Shown: piece after piece, positions 1 through 8,470 of the stretch
Numbering within the stretch: the first letter of the stretch is position 1
Layout of the letters: every line of letters starts with the position of its first letter
NCBI GenBank assembly: GCA_020444075.1
Contig: JAHLLR010000014.1
Span: 24,354-88,353, forward strand
DNA: 64,000 nt
DNA from: Deltaproteobacteria bacterium
Lineage (GTDB): Bacteria > Desulfobacterota > Desulfobacteria > Desulfobacterales > Desulfosarcinaceae
Direction of reading: 5' to 3'
The notes under the pieces: model-generated
Databases searched by the model: none
What the model was told of the DNA's origin: nothing
Seen by the model: the letters and a program-made list of their open reading frames with translations, nothing else
Translations under genes and position numbers: made by a program

Positions 1-402
1 ATCCCGCCTGCCGTCGTGCAGGGCCAGACCCACTCCCGTTGAAAAAAAGAAGGCTGAGTCCGGTTCCCACTGAAGCAGGAAGCCTCCATATATCTTGCTG
101 GTATTGCCCCGGGTGTTGAGACTGGCCCCCGTGTTGGGGTATGCCGTGGCGGAAAGCAGATGGAACAACGGGCGGTTGAAGATCACCTCGGCGCAGAGGT
201 CCGGCCCGTTCTCCCTGGATTCACCGCTCCACAGCCCGTCAACATCGTGCGCCGCCAGGCCGACACGCAACGCTCTGACAGGACCGGCTGAAGAGGGTCG
301 GTCAAAGGCGTATCCGCCATGGACCGTCATCAAAACCAGTGCCAGCGTCCCGAACCCTGAACAAAGGCGGCGCCATCGATGGATTGCATCCGCAACCATC
401 AT
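1..402 (-). CDS. PagL-like acyloxyacyl hydrolase (lipid A 3-O-deacylase family), truncated by window edge
   Basis: The reading frame runs off the left edge, so only the first 134 codons are visible. The ATG at 402 overlaps the trxB stop codon (ATGA), which indicates translational coupling. The N-terminus has an Arg-containing start, then a hydrophobic stretch typical of a secretion signal (about residues 10-32). It is followed by beta-barrel-like sequence with the block VGLAAHDVDGLWSG and later AEVIFNRPLF, which I recognise from outer-membrane acyloxyacyl hydrolases that remove an ester-linked acyl chain from lipid A. The catalytic His-Ser region of PagL lies near the C-terminus and is outside the window, so activity cannot be judged. 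It is the third gene of the S1 - trxB operon. Confidence 0.7.
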   Translation of the reverse strand, partial: MMVADAIHRWRRLCSGFGTLALVLMTVHGGYAFDRPSSAGPVRALRVGLAAHDVDGLWSGESRENGPDLCAEVIFNRPLFHLLSATAYPNTGASLNTRGNTSKIYGGFLLQWEPDSAFFFSTGVGLALHDGRRD

Positions 403-1376
403 GCCGCCGAATCCGGAGGAAGCTCACAGGTGTCCCCCCGCATCGGTTTTTTTGCCTCCACAAAATGAGCGGCGGCCAGGGCGGCCGTGCAGCCGTCGGC
501 TGCCGAGAGGACGATCTGACGGGCGAATTTTTCCCGCAGATCCCCGATTACGTAAATACCGGGAGAGTTGGTCTCACACTTCTCGTCGGTCACTACCATG
601 CCGTCGGCATTCATCCGGGTGCCGGCGGGAACCAGTTCGTTGTTGGGGTTGAAGCCGATGAAGATGAACACCCCGTCCACTTTCAGTTCCCGGGTGTCCG
701 CCGTGACCGTGTCTTTCAGACCCACGCGGTCCACGCCATTGTTGCCGGCACTGATATCAGTGACCACCGTGTTCCAGAGCATCTCGATGTTGCAGTCGTC
801 GAAAATTCGCTGCTGGAGGATTTTGCTGGCCCGTAATTGATCCCGGCGATGGGCGATGTAGACTTTCTTGCACAGCTTGGCCAGATAAAGGGCCTCTTCC
901 GCGGCACTGTCGCCCCCGCCGATCACCACTACCGTTTTCCCTCTGAAAAAGAATCCGTCGCAGGTGGCGCAGTAGGAAACGCCTTTACCATAAAACTCCC
1001 GCTCTCCGGGTACATCAAGCTTTTTGGGGCTGCCGCCGGTGGCCAGTATCACCGCATGGGCTTTCAGCGATTCGCCATTGGCCAGTTTCACCGTATGGTA
1101 GTTCAACCCCGGGTCCAGTGCCGTCACTTCCTGAGAGATCATTTCCAAATCATAGGACTGGGCGTGCTGGGTGAATTTCATCGACAGTTCGGCCCCGCTG
1201 ACGTGGATGAAGCCCGGGTAATTCTCCACCTCGTCACTCATGGTCACCTGGCCGCCGGTGACACCCTTTTCTATCAGAACCGTCTTCATCGCGGCGCGCA
1301 TGGCATATATGGCGGCGGACAATCCGCCGGGACCGCCGCCGATGATGATAAGGTCATAAAAATCGCACTGTGCCAT
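399..1376 (-). CDS. trxB: Thioredoxin-disulfide reductase
   Basis: This FAD enzyme transfers electrons from NADPH to thioredoxin in the cytoplasm. The 325-residue length is normal for the low-molecular-weight class. The N-terminal FAD motif GGGPGG is at about residues 13-18, the redox-active CATC at about 136-139, and the NADPH-binding GGGDSAAEEA follows. The C-terminal FAD-contact segment YVIGDLR is present. I chose the ATG at 1376 because GGGAGG lies six bases upstream. An in-frame TTG two codons earlier would overlap the S1 gene. It starts two bases after the S1-domain gene and overlaps the downstream PagL-like gene, so all three are probably one transcript. Some anaerobe homologues prefer ferredoxin or other donors, so the donor is assumed. 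Confidence 0.93.
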   Translation of the reverse strand: MAQCDFYDLIIIGGGPGGLSAAIYAMRAAMKTVLIEKGVTGGQVTMSDEVENYPGFIHVSGAELSMKFTQHAQSYDLEMISQEVTALDPGLNYHTVKLANGESLKAHAVILATGGSPKKLDVPGEREFYGKGVSYCATCDGFFFRGKTVVVIGGGDSAAEEALYLAKLCKKVYIAHRRDQLRASKILQQRIFDDCNIEMLWNTVVTDISAGNNGVDRVGLKDTVTADTRELKVDGVFIFIGFNPNNELVPAGTRMNADGMVVTDEKCETNSPGIYVIGDLREKFARQIVLSAADGCTAALAAAHFVEAKKPMRGDTCELPPDSAA

Positions 1377-1378
1377 CG

Positions 1379-2836
1379 TCAACCTCCCTTTTTCTGTTGG
1401 GACAGGGCTTGCTTCAGTTGGTCTCCCAGTGAACCCAGTGTGTCAGCGGTCCCGCCGGCAAATTCCTGCCACCCCTGGTCATCGGCGGCATCACCGGTGC
1501 CTAAAGAGATTTTCCGTTCCCTGGCATTGACTCCGTCGATGGTCACGGTGATGGCGGCCCCGGGCTTGAGTGCGTCCATCTGGGCCGCTTTTTCCGAGGC
1601 GGCTATCTTGGATTTGGGAAGCAGGCCGGTGATGCCCGGTGCCAGGTTCACGAAGATGCCGAACCCCTCCTTTTTCTCCACCCGCCCCTGTACGGTTTTG
1701 CCCGGCTTGAATTTTTCTTCGATGTCTGCCCAGGGATCGCCTTCGGCATCCTTGATGCTCAGGGAAATTCGTTTGCGGTCAAGGTCGAACTCTTTGACCA
1801 TCACCATGATTTCGTCACCGGGGACGACCACCTCTTCCGGGCGCATCACCCGGCGCGTATAGCTCATCTCGCTGATGTGAACCAGCCCCTCGATGCCCGG
1901 GAAAAGCTCGACGAAAGCACCGAAATTGGCGCATCGGGTCACCTTGCCCATCAATTTGTCTCCCACGCGGACCCGGTTCGTGGCATCGGTCCAGGGATCC
2001 CCCATGGCCTGCTTTACGGAGAGAGAGATTTTTTTGGTTCCCGGCTTGTCGCCGTCTTTGATGCCCAGAACCTTCACCTGGAGTCGATCCCCCACCTTGA
2101 CGGCCTGTTCGGGGGTGTCCAGCCGCGACCAGCTCAGCTCACTGATATGCACCAGCCCTTCCACTCCGGGCGCCAGGGCCACAAAGGCACCGAAGGGCAT
2201 GATGCGGACCACGGTCCCTTCGAAGAGTGCCTCCGCGTTCATCTGTTCCATGAAGGCTTTGCGGCTCGCCTCCATCTCCTTTTGGAGAATCTCACGCCGC
2301 GAGATGACAATGTTGCGGCCCCGTTCTTCGAACCTTTTGATAATAAAAGGAAATGTCTGTCCCACGTAAACTTCCGGATCTTCCACATAGGTCAGGTCCA
2401 TCTGGCTGATGGGACAGAAGGCGCGCTGCTTGATCACCTCCACCTGGAACCCGCCCTTGATGGCGGCCACCACCTTGCCCTCCACCGGAATACGCTGCTC
2501 CCAGGCATCCCTGAGCATATTCACTCCGCCAATGCCGGAAATGGCCCTGGACAGGCGGATTTCACTTTCGTCGGCAGAGACGACGTAGAGGTCCAGTTCG
2601 TCTCCTTCAACCAGGTGCAGCTGGCCCTCCTCATCCAGCAATTCGGACTTTTCCACCACACCATCCGCTTTGGTACCCGTGTCCACAAACACGCTGTTAT
2701 TGCCGATGGAGATGATTTTTCCCCGGATCTTGTCGCCCACCTGGAGATTATCATTCATGCCGGCGCTATAAGATTCAAACAGGTCGGCAAAGCTCTCTTC
2801 CCCTTCAGGGGACTCGTTTTCAAAATCGTCGTTCAT
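1379..2836 (-). CDS. S1 RNA-binding domain protein, ribosomal protein S1-like (five S1 repeats)
   Basis: The 485-residue protein has an acidic N-terminus and then five recognisable S1/OB-fold repeats at about residues 35-105, 110-185, 200-275, 290-365 and 375-450. Repeats three and four are the most canonical ([40 protein letters not shown]). The family binds single-stranded RNA and can assist translation initiation. Canonical proteobacterial S1 has six repeats and about 560 residues, so this shorter protein may be an S1 paralogue and not the main ribosomal protein. A GGGAG ribosome site precedes the ATG at 2836. It leads the operon with trxB and the PagL-like gene. The ending is Lys/Gln-rich (SQQKKGG). 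Confidence 0.85.
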   Translation of the reverse strand: MNDDFENESPEGEESFADLFESYSAGMNDNLQVGDKIRGKIISIGNNSVFVDTGTKADGVVEKSELLDEEGQLHLVEGDELDLYVVSADESEIRLSRAISGIGGVNMLRDAWEQRIPVEGKVVAAIKGGFQVEVIKQRAFCPISQMDLTYVEDPEVYVGQTFPFIIKRFEERGRNIVISRREILQKEMEASRKAFMEQMNAEALFEGTVVRIMPFGAFVALAPGVEGLVHISELSWSRLDTPEQAVKVGDRLQVKVLGIKDGDKPGTKKISLSVKQAMGDPWTDATNRVRVGDKLMGKVTRCANFGAFVELFPGIEGLVHISEMSYTRRVMRPEEVVVPGDEIMVMVKEFDLDRKRISLSIKDAEGDPWADIEEKFKPGKTVQGRVEKKEGFGIFVNLAPGITGLLPKSKIAASEKAAQMDALKPGAAITVTIDGVNARERKISLGTGDAADDQGWQEFAGGTADTLGSLGDQLKQALSQQKKGG

Positions 2837-2920
2837 GGTTGTTCTCCCAGTCGATTAAAAGGTGCGGCAACTTCACCAGAAAATGATGCCTTTTGCAAGC
2901 CTATTGTCGGTTTCGGGCCA

Positions 2921-2994
2921 ATTGAACCTCCCCGCGGCAAACCATGGGAAATCTTCACCCTAAGGATAAAAAATTCAATTTTCAGTTCGCTCGC
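2921..2994 (+). repeat. Interspersed palindrome-containing repeat, copy 1 of 2
   Basis: This intergenic segment begins CTCCCCGCGGCAA and continues through ATCTTCACC, AAGGAT and TTCGCTCGC. It aligns over about 68 bases with the segment at 13742-13832, which is inverted. It lies between the S1-gene start and the Hsp20 gene and has no coding support. It resembles the dispersed REP-like elements of Desulfobacterales; naming the family would require a genome-wide search. Confidence 0.65.
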
Positions 2995-3159
2995 CAACCC
3001 CGCCGCAAGCGGCGTGGAAGGCGCTCGCTGTCCCGGTTTATGGATTCCTGGCAAGGCCCCGTTTCACCGGCAGGGACACCGGCCTGAAAAAGCCGTTGCC
3101 GGGGTTGACAACGGTCCGGAGATGGATAAGCTTAGTCCAACCTATAAGGAGGACATGCC

Positions 3160-3609
3160 ATGGCTATGATCAAGTGGGATCCGCTGGGAAATATCGCCAC
3201 CTTGCAGGACCGCATCAACAAACTCTTCGATGACTCGTTTCCCCATCAGGCGCATGACAACCAAGAGGTTCCGCTGTGTGCCTGGACGCCCAGTGTAGAC
3301 ATCTATGAAACCGACAGGGGCGTCATTCTTGCCGCCGACCTGCCCGGCGTAAACAAGGAAGATGTGGTGGTGGAAGTCAAGGACAACGTGATGACCATCA
3401 GCGGCGAGCGGGCGGCCGATCCTGAACTCCAGGCGACCAACTATTATCGCCGGGAACGCATCTGCGGAAAATTCCACCGATCCTTCACCCTTCATGCGAT
3501 GGTCTTGCCGGAACAGATCAAGGCAAAATTCAAAAATGGCGTGCTGACGGTGGAAATTCCCAAACCCGAGGAGGATACACCCAGACAGATCTCCGTGGAA
3601 ATTGACTGA
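3160..3609 (+). CDS. Small heat-shock protein, Hsp20/alpha-crystallin family
   Basis: This is an ATP-independent holdase chaperone that binds unfolding proteins in the cytoplasm. The 149 residues contain an N-terminal arm, an alpha-crystallin domain from about residue 42 to 138 with the motif VILAADLPGVNKED and the late signature NGVLTVEIPK, and a C-terminal IxV-type tail (QISVEID) used for oligomer assembly. AAGGAGG lies about six bases before the ATG. The upstream 320 bases hold a repeat. A TTGACA at 3105-3110 has no good -10 partner, so the promoter is unclear. No heat-shock sigma-32 consensus was recognised. Confidence 0.93.
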   Translation: MAMIKWDPLGNIATLQDRINKLFDDSFPHQAHDNQEVPLCAWTPSVDIYETDRGVILAADLPGVNKEDVVVEVKDNVMTISGERAADPELQATNYYRRERICGKFHRSFTLHAMVLPEQIKAKFKNGVLTVEIPKPEEDTPRQISVEID

Positions 3610-3614
3610 TCGCG

Positions 3615-3968
3615 TCAGCCGTTTTTGAGATGTTTGTCGAAATTAGAGATGTGGTAGAACAGCATGTCCCTGAAGGTGCTCAAAAATTCATCTTTTTCCA
3701 AATCGGCTCGGTCTATCTGCTTTTCGATGTGGGCAAGCCTGGCTTTGAGTTGAAGGTGTTCTTCGAGGTGATCGGGAGTCATATTCAGGCCGTCTTCCCT
3801 GCAGATTCTTTCCTCGCTGTCCAGATGGTTGGCGAGGGCCGAAATCAAGACCCGGGCCGTGGGCATCCACTCATCTTTTTGGTTCCGGCACAGATCGATC
3901 ATACAGTCGATGTTGGCATGTTCGCTGTCGATTTTCACACTACCGGTTGAAAAATAAGAATAATACAT
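3615..3968 (-). CDS. Bacteriohemerythrin-like protein
   Basis: Hemerythrins bind O2, or sense O2 or NO, at a non-heme di-iron centre. The sequence has the expected ligand pattern: IDSEHANI near the start, HLDSEER in the middle, HLEEH about 20 residues later, and YHISNFDKH at the C-terminus. This gives the His/Glu/His-rich four-helix bundle. The length from the chosen ATG (3968) is 117 residues, close to single-domain hemerythrins. An ATG at 4007 and a TTG at 4028 would extend it, and none has a clear Shine-Dalgarno site, so the start is uncertain. It is convergent with hsp20. A role in O2 tolerance is inferred from the family. Confidence 0.82.
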   Translation of the reverse strand: MYYSYFSTGSVKIDSEHANIDCMIDLCRNQKDEWMPTARVLISALANHLDSEERICREDGLNMTPDHLEEHLQLKARLAHIEKQIDRADLEKDEFLSTFRDMLFYHISNFDKHLKNG

Positions 3969-4250
3969 CGGCGGCCCGGTTTGTTGAAGACGGTTGTATT
4001 GACGCATAGAAACAATTAAAGATAGCAAACACCACCGCCGATGGTCAAATCGTATTTTTCCCCGACTATCCGGGTGTCGTCATTCCTCTGGTCCTTCGCA
4101 CCTCCGTCGTTTTTTCGCAACAATCTGGAAATTATTCATTGTGCGGCATGCACAGGCGGTCAAGCGTGATTATTTTTTCTGTTAAGGTACAACGACCAAT
4201 ACCGTAGGATTAAGGTCGATCATGGGAACTTGAACCAAAGGAGCATCGCC

Positions 4251-4400
4251 ATGAAACAAAGAGATATCGTACCCAACGAAAAAGAGTGTATCAGCCAGTG
4301 CATCATCAAGTTCTGGTCCGGCTCCGATCGAAAGGTTGAGAACCGAGATGAGCATTACGAACGATGCCTGACAAACTGTGATGTCTGCGGTACGGCTTGA
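4251..4400 (+). CDS. Small Cys-containing protein of unknown function (49 residues)
   Basis: The ORF starts MKQRDIVPNEKEC and ends NCDVCGTA. It is preceded by AAAGGAG with seven bases to the ATG, which is good support for translation. It has five cysteines (C13, C17, C40, C44, C47), spaced as C-x3-C and C-x3-C-x2-C, suggesting metal or Fe-S binding. A charged middle segment (SDRKVENRDEHYERC) separates the two groups. A stem-loop at 4483-4515 could end its transcript. I do not recognise the family, and it could be an unrelated chance ORF. Confidence 0.5.
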   Translation: MKQRDIVPNEKECISQCIIKFWSGSDRKVENRDEHYERCLTNCDVCGTA

Positions 4401-4482
4401 CCGGACGCCCCATAAAAACCGATGGCCTGTATTCCGTTGGGATGAACGTCTGTTGCGGTTACGGGCCGGAAAAAACATAATC

Positions 4483-4515
4483 AAGCCCCGCTGGCGCGAA
4501 TCGTCAGTGGGGCTT
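4483..4515 (+). terminator. Stem-loop, probable terminator of the small Cys-protein transcript
   Basis: AAGCCCCGCTG and CAGTGGGGCTT form an inverted repeat with one G-U pair and an 11-base loop. The sequence that follows is T-rich but not a pure T-tract (GGTCATTTATT). It lies between the small Cys-rich ORF and the promoter of the methyltransferase gene. Confidence 0.5.
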
Positions 4516-4553
4516 GGTCATTTATTAGGCATCGGCAGCACGGCCATTGCCAA

Positions 4554-4581
4554 TTGACATTTCCGCCAGATCGGCCATACT
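4554..4581 (+). promoter_or_regulatory. Sigma-70-type promoter for the RlmK-like methyltransferase
   Basis: TTGACA at 4554-4559 and CATACT at 4576-4581 are separated by 16 bases. Transcription would start near 4588. That excludes the upstream in-frame ATG at 4547 as the start of the next gene and favours 4610 or 4625. Confidence 0.55.
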
Positions 4582-4624
4582 GCCGAGCAAACCCAATTAC
4601 CGCCCAAAGATGGAACGTGGCTGC

Positions 4625-5590
4625 ATGAACGCTATCGACATCCCCAGACACTTTCAGGAGCAGGCGCAGATGCTCGCCAACCGGGTAAAAAAGCGCTATA
4701 AGCACCTGCGCCATCGCTTCAATCGAGAGAATATCGAGGTCTTCCGGCTCTATGACTGGGACATCCCTGAGATCCGCGCCGTGGTGGACTGGTACGGTGG
4801 CCACCTGGTTATCGGCGAGTACATGCGACGCCAGTCGGAACCCGAATGGCTGGCCCTGATGGGCCAGGCCGTGGCCAAGTCCCTGGACGTGCCAGCGGAC
4901 AAGGTCCACCTGAAACAGCGCTGGGCCGGCAAGCAGGATGGCAAGCGCTACGAACGCATCGACCAGACCGATAAAAAAATCGTCCTCTCCGAACGGGATT
5001 TAAGATTCCTGGTCAACCCCTACGATTATGTGGATACGGGCCTGTTTTCCGACCACCGGGACACCCGGCAGATGGTCCGGGGGCTGGCGGCCGGAAAAGA
5101 TTTTCTCAACCTGTACTGCTACACGGCCTCTTTTTCCTGTTACGCCGCCAAAGGCGGGGCCCGCTCCACCGTTTCCGTGGACCGCTCGGAAAACGTGATC
5201 CAATGGGCCAGGGAGAACATGGTTCTCAACGGCATCGATCCGGCGGCCAACCGGCTGGTCCAGGCCCACACCTTCGATTTCCTGAAAAAGGCGGCACGAG
5301 AGAAGCAGCGCTTCGATCTGGCCGTGGTCGATCCGCCCTCCTTTTCCACCACAAAGACCCGCAACGTGGCCTTCGACATCACCAGGGACCATCCCCGGCT
5401 TCTGGCAGCGGTGATTGAACTGCTTCGACCGGGTGCCACGCTGTTTTTCTCCACCAACCATCAGAATTTCGATCCCTGTATGGACAGGCTCAAGGCGGCC
5501 GAAGTGACGGAGATCACGGCCAGCACCATTCCCGAAGATTACATGAACAAGCGCAAAACCATCCATCGCTGCTGGCGCATCACCACCTAG
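4625..5590 (+). CDS. Class I SAM-dependent rRNA methyltransferase, RlmK-like
   Basis: The protein matches the C-terminal (RlmK) half of RlmKL, which makes m7G in 23S rRNA, and related RlmI-type enzymes. Visible features are the ANRVKKRYKHLRHRF N-terminus, the pre-methyltransferase segment FLVNPYDYVDTGLFSDHRDT, the SAM-binding region FLNLYCYTASFSCYAAKGGA, and the catalytic-face motif VDPPSFS. The THUMP and RlmL half found in enterobacterial RlmKL is absent, so it is a stand-alone enzyme. I use the ATG at 4625; an ATG at 4610 is nearly as good, and both lie downstream of the promoter at 4554-4581. The exact target base is inferred from homology only. Confidence 0.8.
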   Translation: MNAIDIPRHFQEQAQMLANRVKKRYKHLRHRFNRENIEVFRLYDWDIPEIRAVVDWYGGHLVIGEYMRRQSEPEWLALMGQAVAKSLDVPADKVHLKQRWAGKQDGKRYERIDQTDKKIVLSERDLRFLVNPYDYVDTGLFSDHRDTRQMVRGLAAGKDFLNLYCYTASFSCYAAKGGARSTVSVDRSENVIQWARENMVLNGIDPAANRLVQAHTFDFLKKAAREKQRFDLAVVDPPSFSTTKTRNVAFDITRDHPRLLAAVIELLRPGATLFFSTNHQNFDPCMDRLKAAEVTEITASTIPEDYMNKRKTIHRCWRITT

Positions 5591-5729
5591 CGGATCAATC
5601 ATCAGGCCGGCCAATGAACCCCACGCCTTGAAGGCGGTCACCTTATTCAAGATGCTGCTGACCATGATCCGGTCTTAATCCGGTCCCCGCGAACGGCGTG
5701 AATGATTTGTCCGGATTCGATCCCTTGCA

Positions 5730-7028
5730 TCAGGAGGTTGATGAAAAAAGGCTCTGGATTTCCTCGGCGCGCTGACTGTCTCTTGCATGAAAAAATGAAC
5801 CGATAAAGAAAAGAATCCCCGCCAGCAGGGCCGCCAGGGGCAGGAACGCCATGGCGGTCGCCAGCCCGAACCGGTCGGAAAGGGCCCCGATGACAGGCGG
5901 GCCCAGTGCGCTGCCCAGAATGTGCTGAACGATGACGCACAGGCTCAGCGACACGGCCCGCAGGCCCGGATGAACCACGTCCTGGGTCACCGCCGCGGCG
6001 GCGGGCACGAAAGCTACCGCGCTGATCCCGGCACCCATCAGCAGCGCATACTGGACCGGTCCGGCGAACCAATTAAAGGCCGCCAGCAGGATCACGGCGG
6101 TGGTCGTCGAAGAGATGGCGGGAAACAAAAGCCTGGCGTTTTGCCGGCGTTTCATCCAGCGATCCGTCAGATATCCTCCCAGCGGCGCCCCGACGATGGC
6201 CAGCATCATCACCACGCCGCCCTTGGTGGCGGCCCGGCTCATGGAGAGATCCTCCATCCGCTGAAAATAGCTGGGCAGCCAGGTCATCAGGGCCGTGGTC
6301 ACGAAGGTATTGGCGGCAAAGGCCAGATTGTTGAATGCCAGGGTCCGGTTCTTCAAGAAGTGCCCGGCGATATCACCCCACCCCATCCGGATGCTTGCAT
6401 GCCCCGGGCTGCCTCCCGGTTTCACCAGGGCAATCGTGCGGTAGTCGCGAACAAAAAAGAACAGCACGGCCACGATGACGCCGGGTAAAGCCACGATGCC
6501 GAAAGCGTGACGCCAGCCAACATGCTCGGCGATAATGCCGCCGAGTATGATTCCCATGGCACTGCCCAAGGGAATGGAGGCATTCCAGACGCCCAGGACC
6601 CGTGCCCGCATTGCTTTGGGAAACATGGCGGCAATCAAGGCGGTCCCGCCGGGGGCGTATCCCGCCTCTCCCAGCCCGATGGCGGTTCTGGCGCTAAAGA
6701 GCTGCGTGAAATTCTGCGTAAAGGCGCAGGCCAGTGTCGCCGCGCTCCACAAAAGGGCCATCAGGCCGATGCTTTTCTTGCGACTCCAGCGGTCGATAAG
6801 CACCGATACGGGCAGGGTGAAGATGAGGATGGACCAGTAAACGGCGGAAACCAGCAGGCCGCACTGGGTGTCCGAAATGCCCCAGTCTTGTTTCAAAAAG
6901 GGGAACAGGGAGACGACCACCAGCCGGTCGATGTAATCGAACATGTAGAGCAAAAACAGCAGCGAGAAGACAACGCGTGGAGAAGATAACCGGGCGCCTA
7001 TACCGGGATCGACGGAGTTGTTATTCAT
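5730..7028 (-). CDS. Major facilitator superfamily transporter
   Basis: This 432-residue inner-membrane carrier has about 12 hydrophobic segments. The MFS loop 2-3 signature is present as IDRWSRKKSIGLMALLWSAA at about residue 82, and a second loop motif GGYLTDRWMKRRQ occurs near residue 285, consistent with two six-helix halves. Sequence such as GLGEAGYAPGGTALIA places it near the hexuronate/spinster-like MFS group, but the substrate cannot be read. Its start overlaps the UroD-family gene by eight bases, so the two are almost certainly co-transcribed. The MFS could move the substrate or product of that enzyme. Confidence 0.85.
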   Translation of the reverse strand: MNNNSVDPGIGARLSSPRVVFSLLFLLYMFDYIDRLVVVSLFPFLKQDWGISDTQCGLLVSAVYWSILIFTLPVSVLIDRWSRKKSIGLMALLWSAATLACAFTQNFTQLFSARTAIGLGEAGYAPGGTALIAAMFPKAMRARVLGVWNASIPLGSAMGIILGGIIAEHVGWRHAFGIVALPGVIVAVLFFFVRDYRTIALVKPGGSPGHASIRMGWGDIAGHFLKNRTLAFNNLAFAANTFVTTALMTWLPSYFQRMEDLSMSRAATKGGVVMMLAIVGAPLGGYLTDRWMKRRQNARLLFPAISSTTTAVILLAAFNWFAGPVQYALLMGAGISAVAFVPAAAAVTQDVVHPGLRAVSLSLCVIVQHILGSALGPPVIGALSDRFGLATAMAFLPLAALLAGILFFIGSFFHARDSQRAEEIQSLFSSTS

Positions 7029-8103
7029 AACGGCCGTATGTTTTCGCCGCCTGGAACATGGCGATGCAATTTTCGGGATTCACTCCGGGATGCAGGGAAT
7101 TGGACGAGCATAGGATGTATCCGCCCCCCGCCGCCGCTGCATCGATGGCCTGCCGGACCGCCGCATCCACCTCGGCCGGCGTCCCTTCAGGCAGCAGGTG
7201 CATGCAATCAATGTTTCCCAGCAGGCAGATTCTGTCTCCGCAGGCATCCTTGACTTTCCCCAGGTCCATGCCGGCCTGGGGTTCCAGAGGATTGAGGCCA
7301 TCGTAGCCCGAAGCGATGAGGGTGTCCAGAATGGACCACAGGTTGCCGTCGCTGTGGCGGACGACCCTTACCCCCAGGGCGTGGGCCCGGTCAACCAGCC
7401 TGCGGTTGTATGGATTGACGTAGCGCCTGAAATGCGCGGGCGAGATCAGCAGGGCCTTGGTGTTGGCGATGTCGTCCTCCACCACCAGGACATCCAGCCC
7501 GGCATCGGCCAGCATGTCCAGCTGCTTGAGGTTGTATCGGGTGACCATCTCCGCCACCCGCTCGACCAGCAGCGGATCCTGATAGAGCTTCATCATGTAG
7601 TTTTCCATGCCGATGAGCCGCCAGCTCCTTACAAACACCCCCCGCATCAGCCAGAACAAGGCCACATTTCCCTTGAAGCGGTCTCTGGCCAGGTCCAGCA
7701 GCAGCAGATGGGAGCGGTCGGGTTCCGGTGCCGTGTAGCGATCCAGATCAGCGGCGTCCCTTACCGGATGGCCCTTGGCTACCGGCAGTCCATGGGGGCT
7801 GCGCCGGTAGGTGATACCCCAGTCGTCCATGACATGTTTGTCATCCAGTTCGCGTTCGTGACCGATCTCAAACGTCGTGATGCCGTCCACGCCGAAGGCT
7901 TCGTGGATCAGGAACAGGGTGTCCACCAGCTTCATCTTTTCCCCATCGGTCATTTCATGGAACTGCCGGGGTTCCGGCAGACCGTCGGTGAGGTGCCTGC
8001 CGATGCCGATGATGGGTGCCTCGTTGATGCCGTGAATGTACAGGGGCACCCGGTCGGGCTGCTGGACGGCCAGCGCCTTGAGAATTCGCTCTTTTCCATT
8101 CAT
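7021..8103 (-). CDS. Uroporphyrinogen decarboxylase (UroD) family protein
   Basis: The 360-residue protein begins MNGKERILKALAVQQPDRVP, the typical entry of UroD-family TIM barrels. It includes ISPAHFRRYVNPYNRRLVD and the C-terminal GGGYILCSSNSLHPGVNPEN, which in methyltransferase members carries metal-ligand residues. True HemE proteins look different and sit in heme operons. This divergent type is more like MtaA/CmuA corrinoid methyltransferases or radical-SAM-associated UroD-like proteins of anaerobes. It is immediately upstream of the MFS gene and diverges from the radical SAM/ABC operon. The reaction and methyl donor are unknown. Confidence 0.8.
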   Translation of the reverse strand: MNGKERILKALAVQQPDRVPLYIHGINEAPIIGIGRHLTDGLPEPRQFHEMTDGEKMKLVDTLFLIHEAFGVDGITTFEIGHERELDDKHVMDDWGITYRRSPHGLPVAKGHPVRDAADLDRYTAPEPDRSHLLLLDLARDRFKGNVALFWLMRGVFVRSWRLIGMENYMMKLYQDPLLVERVAEMVTRYNLKQLDMLADAGLDVLVVEDDIANTKALLISPAHFRRYVNPYNRRLVDRAHALGVRVVRHSDGNLWSILDTLIASGYDGLNPLEPQAGMDLGKVKDACGDRICLLGNIDCMHLLPEGTPAEVDAAVRQAIDAAAAGGGYILCSSNSLHPGVNPENCIAMFQAAKTYGRYE

Positions 8104-8119
8104 ATGGCCGCTGTCCTAA

Positions 8120-8347
8120 TTAAAATTGCCCTTTCAGAGTCAGGCCGATAAACGGGGCCGTATCGTAGTCGGTGCCGCCCTGTTCACTGCCGTTTTCATC
8201 CTTTTCTGATGAAAAATGACAGCGGGTGGCGGAACCTGGGATATTTCTCTCTACACCGATACCACGACGTTCGTCGAGGACTTTCAAAAAAACCAAAACG
8301 CGGCGTTGGCCCGCAAGACGAATGCGGCCAGCAGGGAGGCGCAACAT
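8120..8347 (-). pseudogene. Possible C-terminal remnant of an outer-membrane beta-barrel protein
   Basis: The minus-strand frame ends GGTDYDTAPFIGLTLKGQF and then a stop. This looks like the last beta-strand of a porin-type protein: alternating hydrophobics with a terminal Phe, as recognised by the BAM complex. No credible start or upstream barrel sequence exists before the radical-SAM promoter region. The N-terminal part of the frame (LPAGRIRLAGQRRVLVF) does not look like barrel sequence. I infer a decayed gene end. It lies 16 bases upstream of the UroD-family gene on the same strand. The rest of 8104-8455 holds only a TTGACA at 8403-8408 that may belong to the radical-SAM promoter. Confidence 0.3.
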
Positions 8348-8470
8348 GCTGAATACGTGCTATTTGAAGATAGACTGAAAAATGGGCATTCACCAATATG
8401 AATTGACATTTTGTGATCGTTTGGCGAATTTGTAGAACATCTAACCCCGCAGTGATTGAAACGGAAGAAA

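Noticed and set aside
837..1862. 341-codon plus-strand frame over trxB
   Set aside because: Shadow of trxB and the S1 gene.
2833..3054. 73-codon minus-strand frame upstream of the S1 gene
   Set aside because: It lies in the repeat element 2921-2994 and shares the false peptide pattern seen at 13742-13832.
3105..3133. Promoter for hsp20 from TTGACA at 3105
   Set aside because: No acceptable -10 hexamer at 15-19 bases spacing.
7021..8103. HemE (heme biosynthesis) call
   Set aside because: Sequence is a divergent UroD-family member and there are no heme genes nearby.
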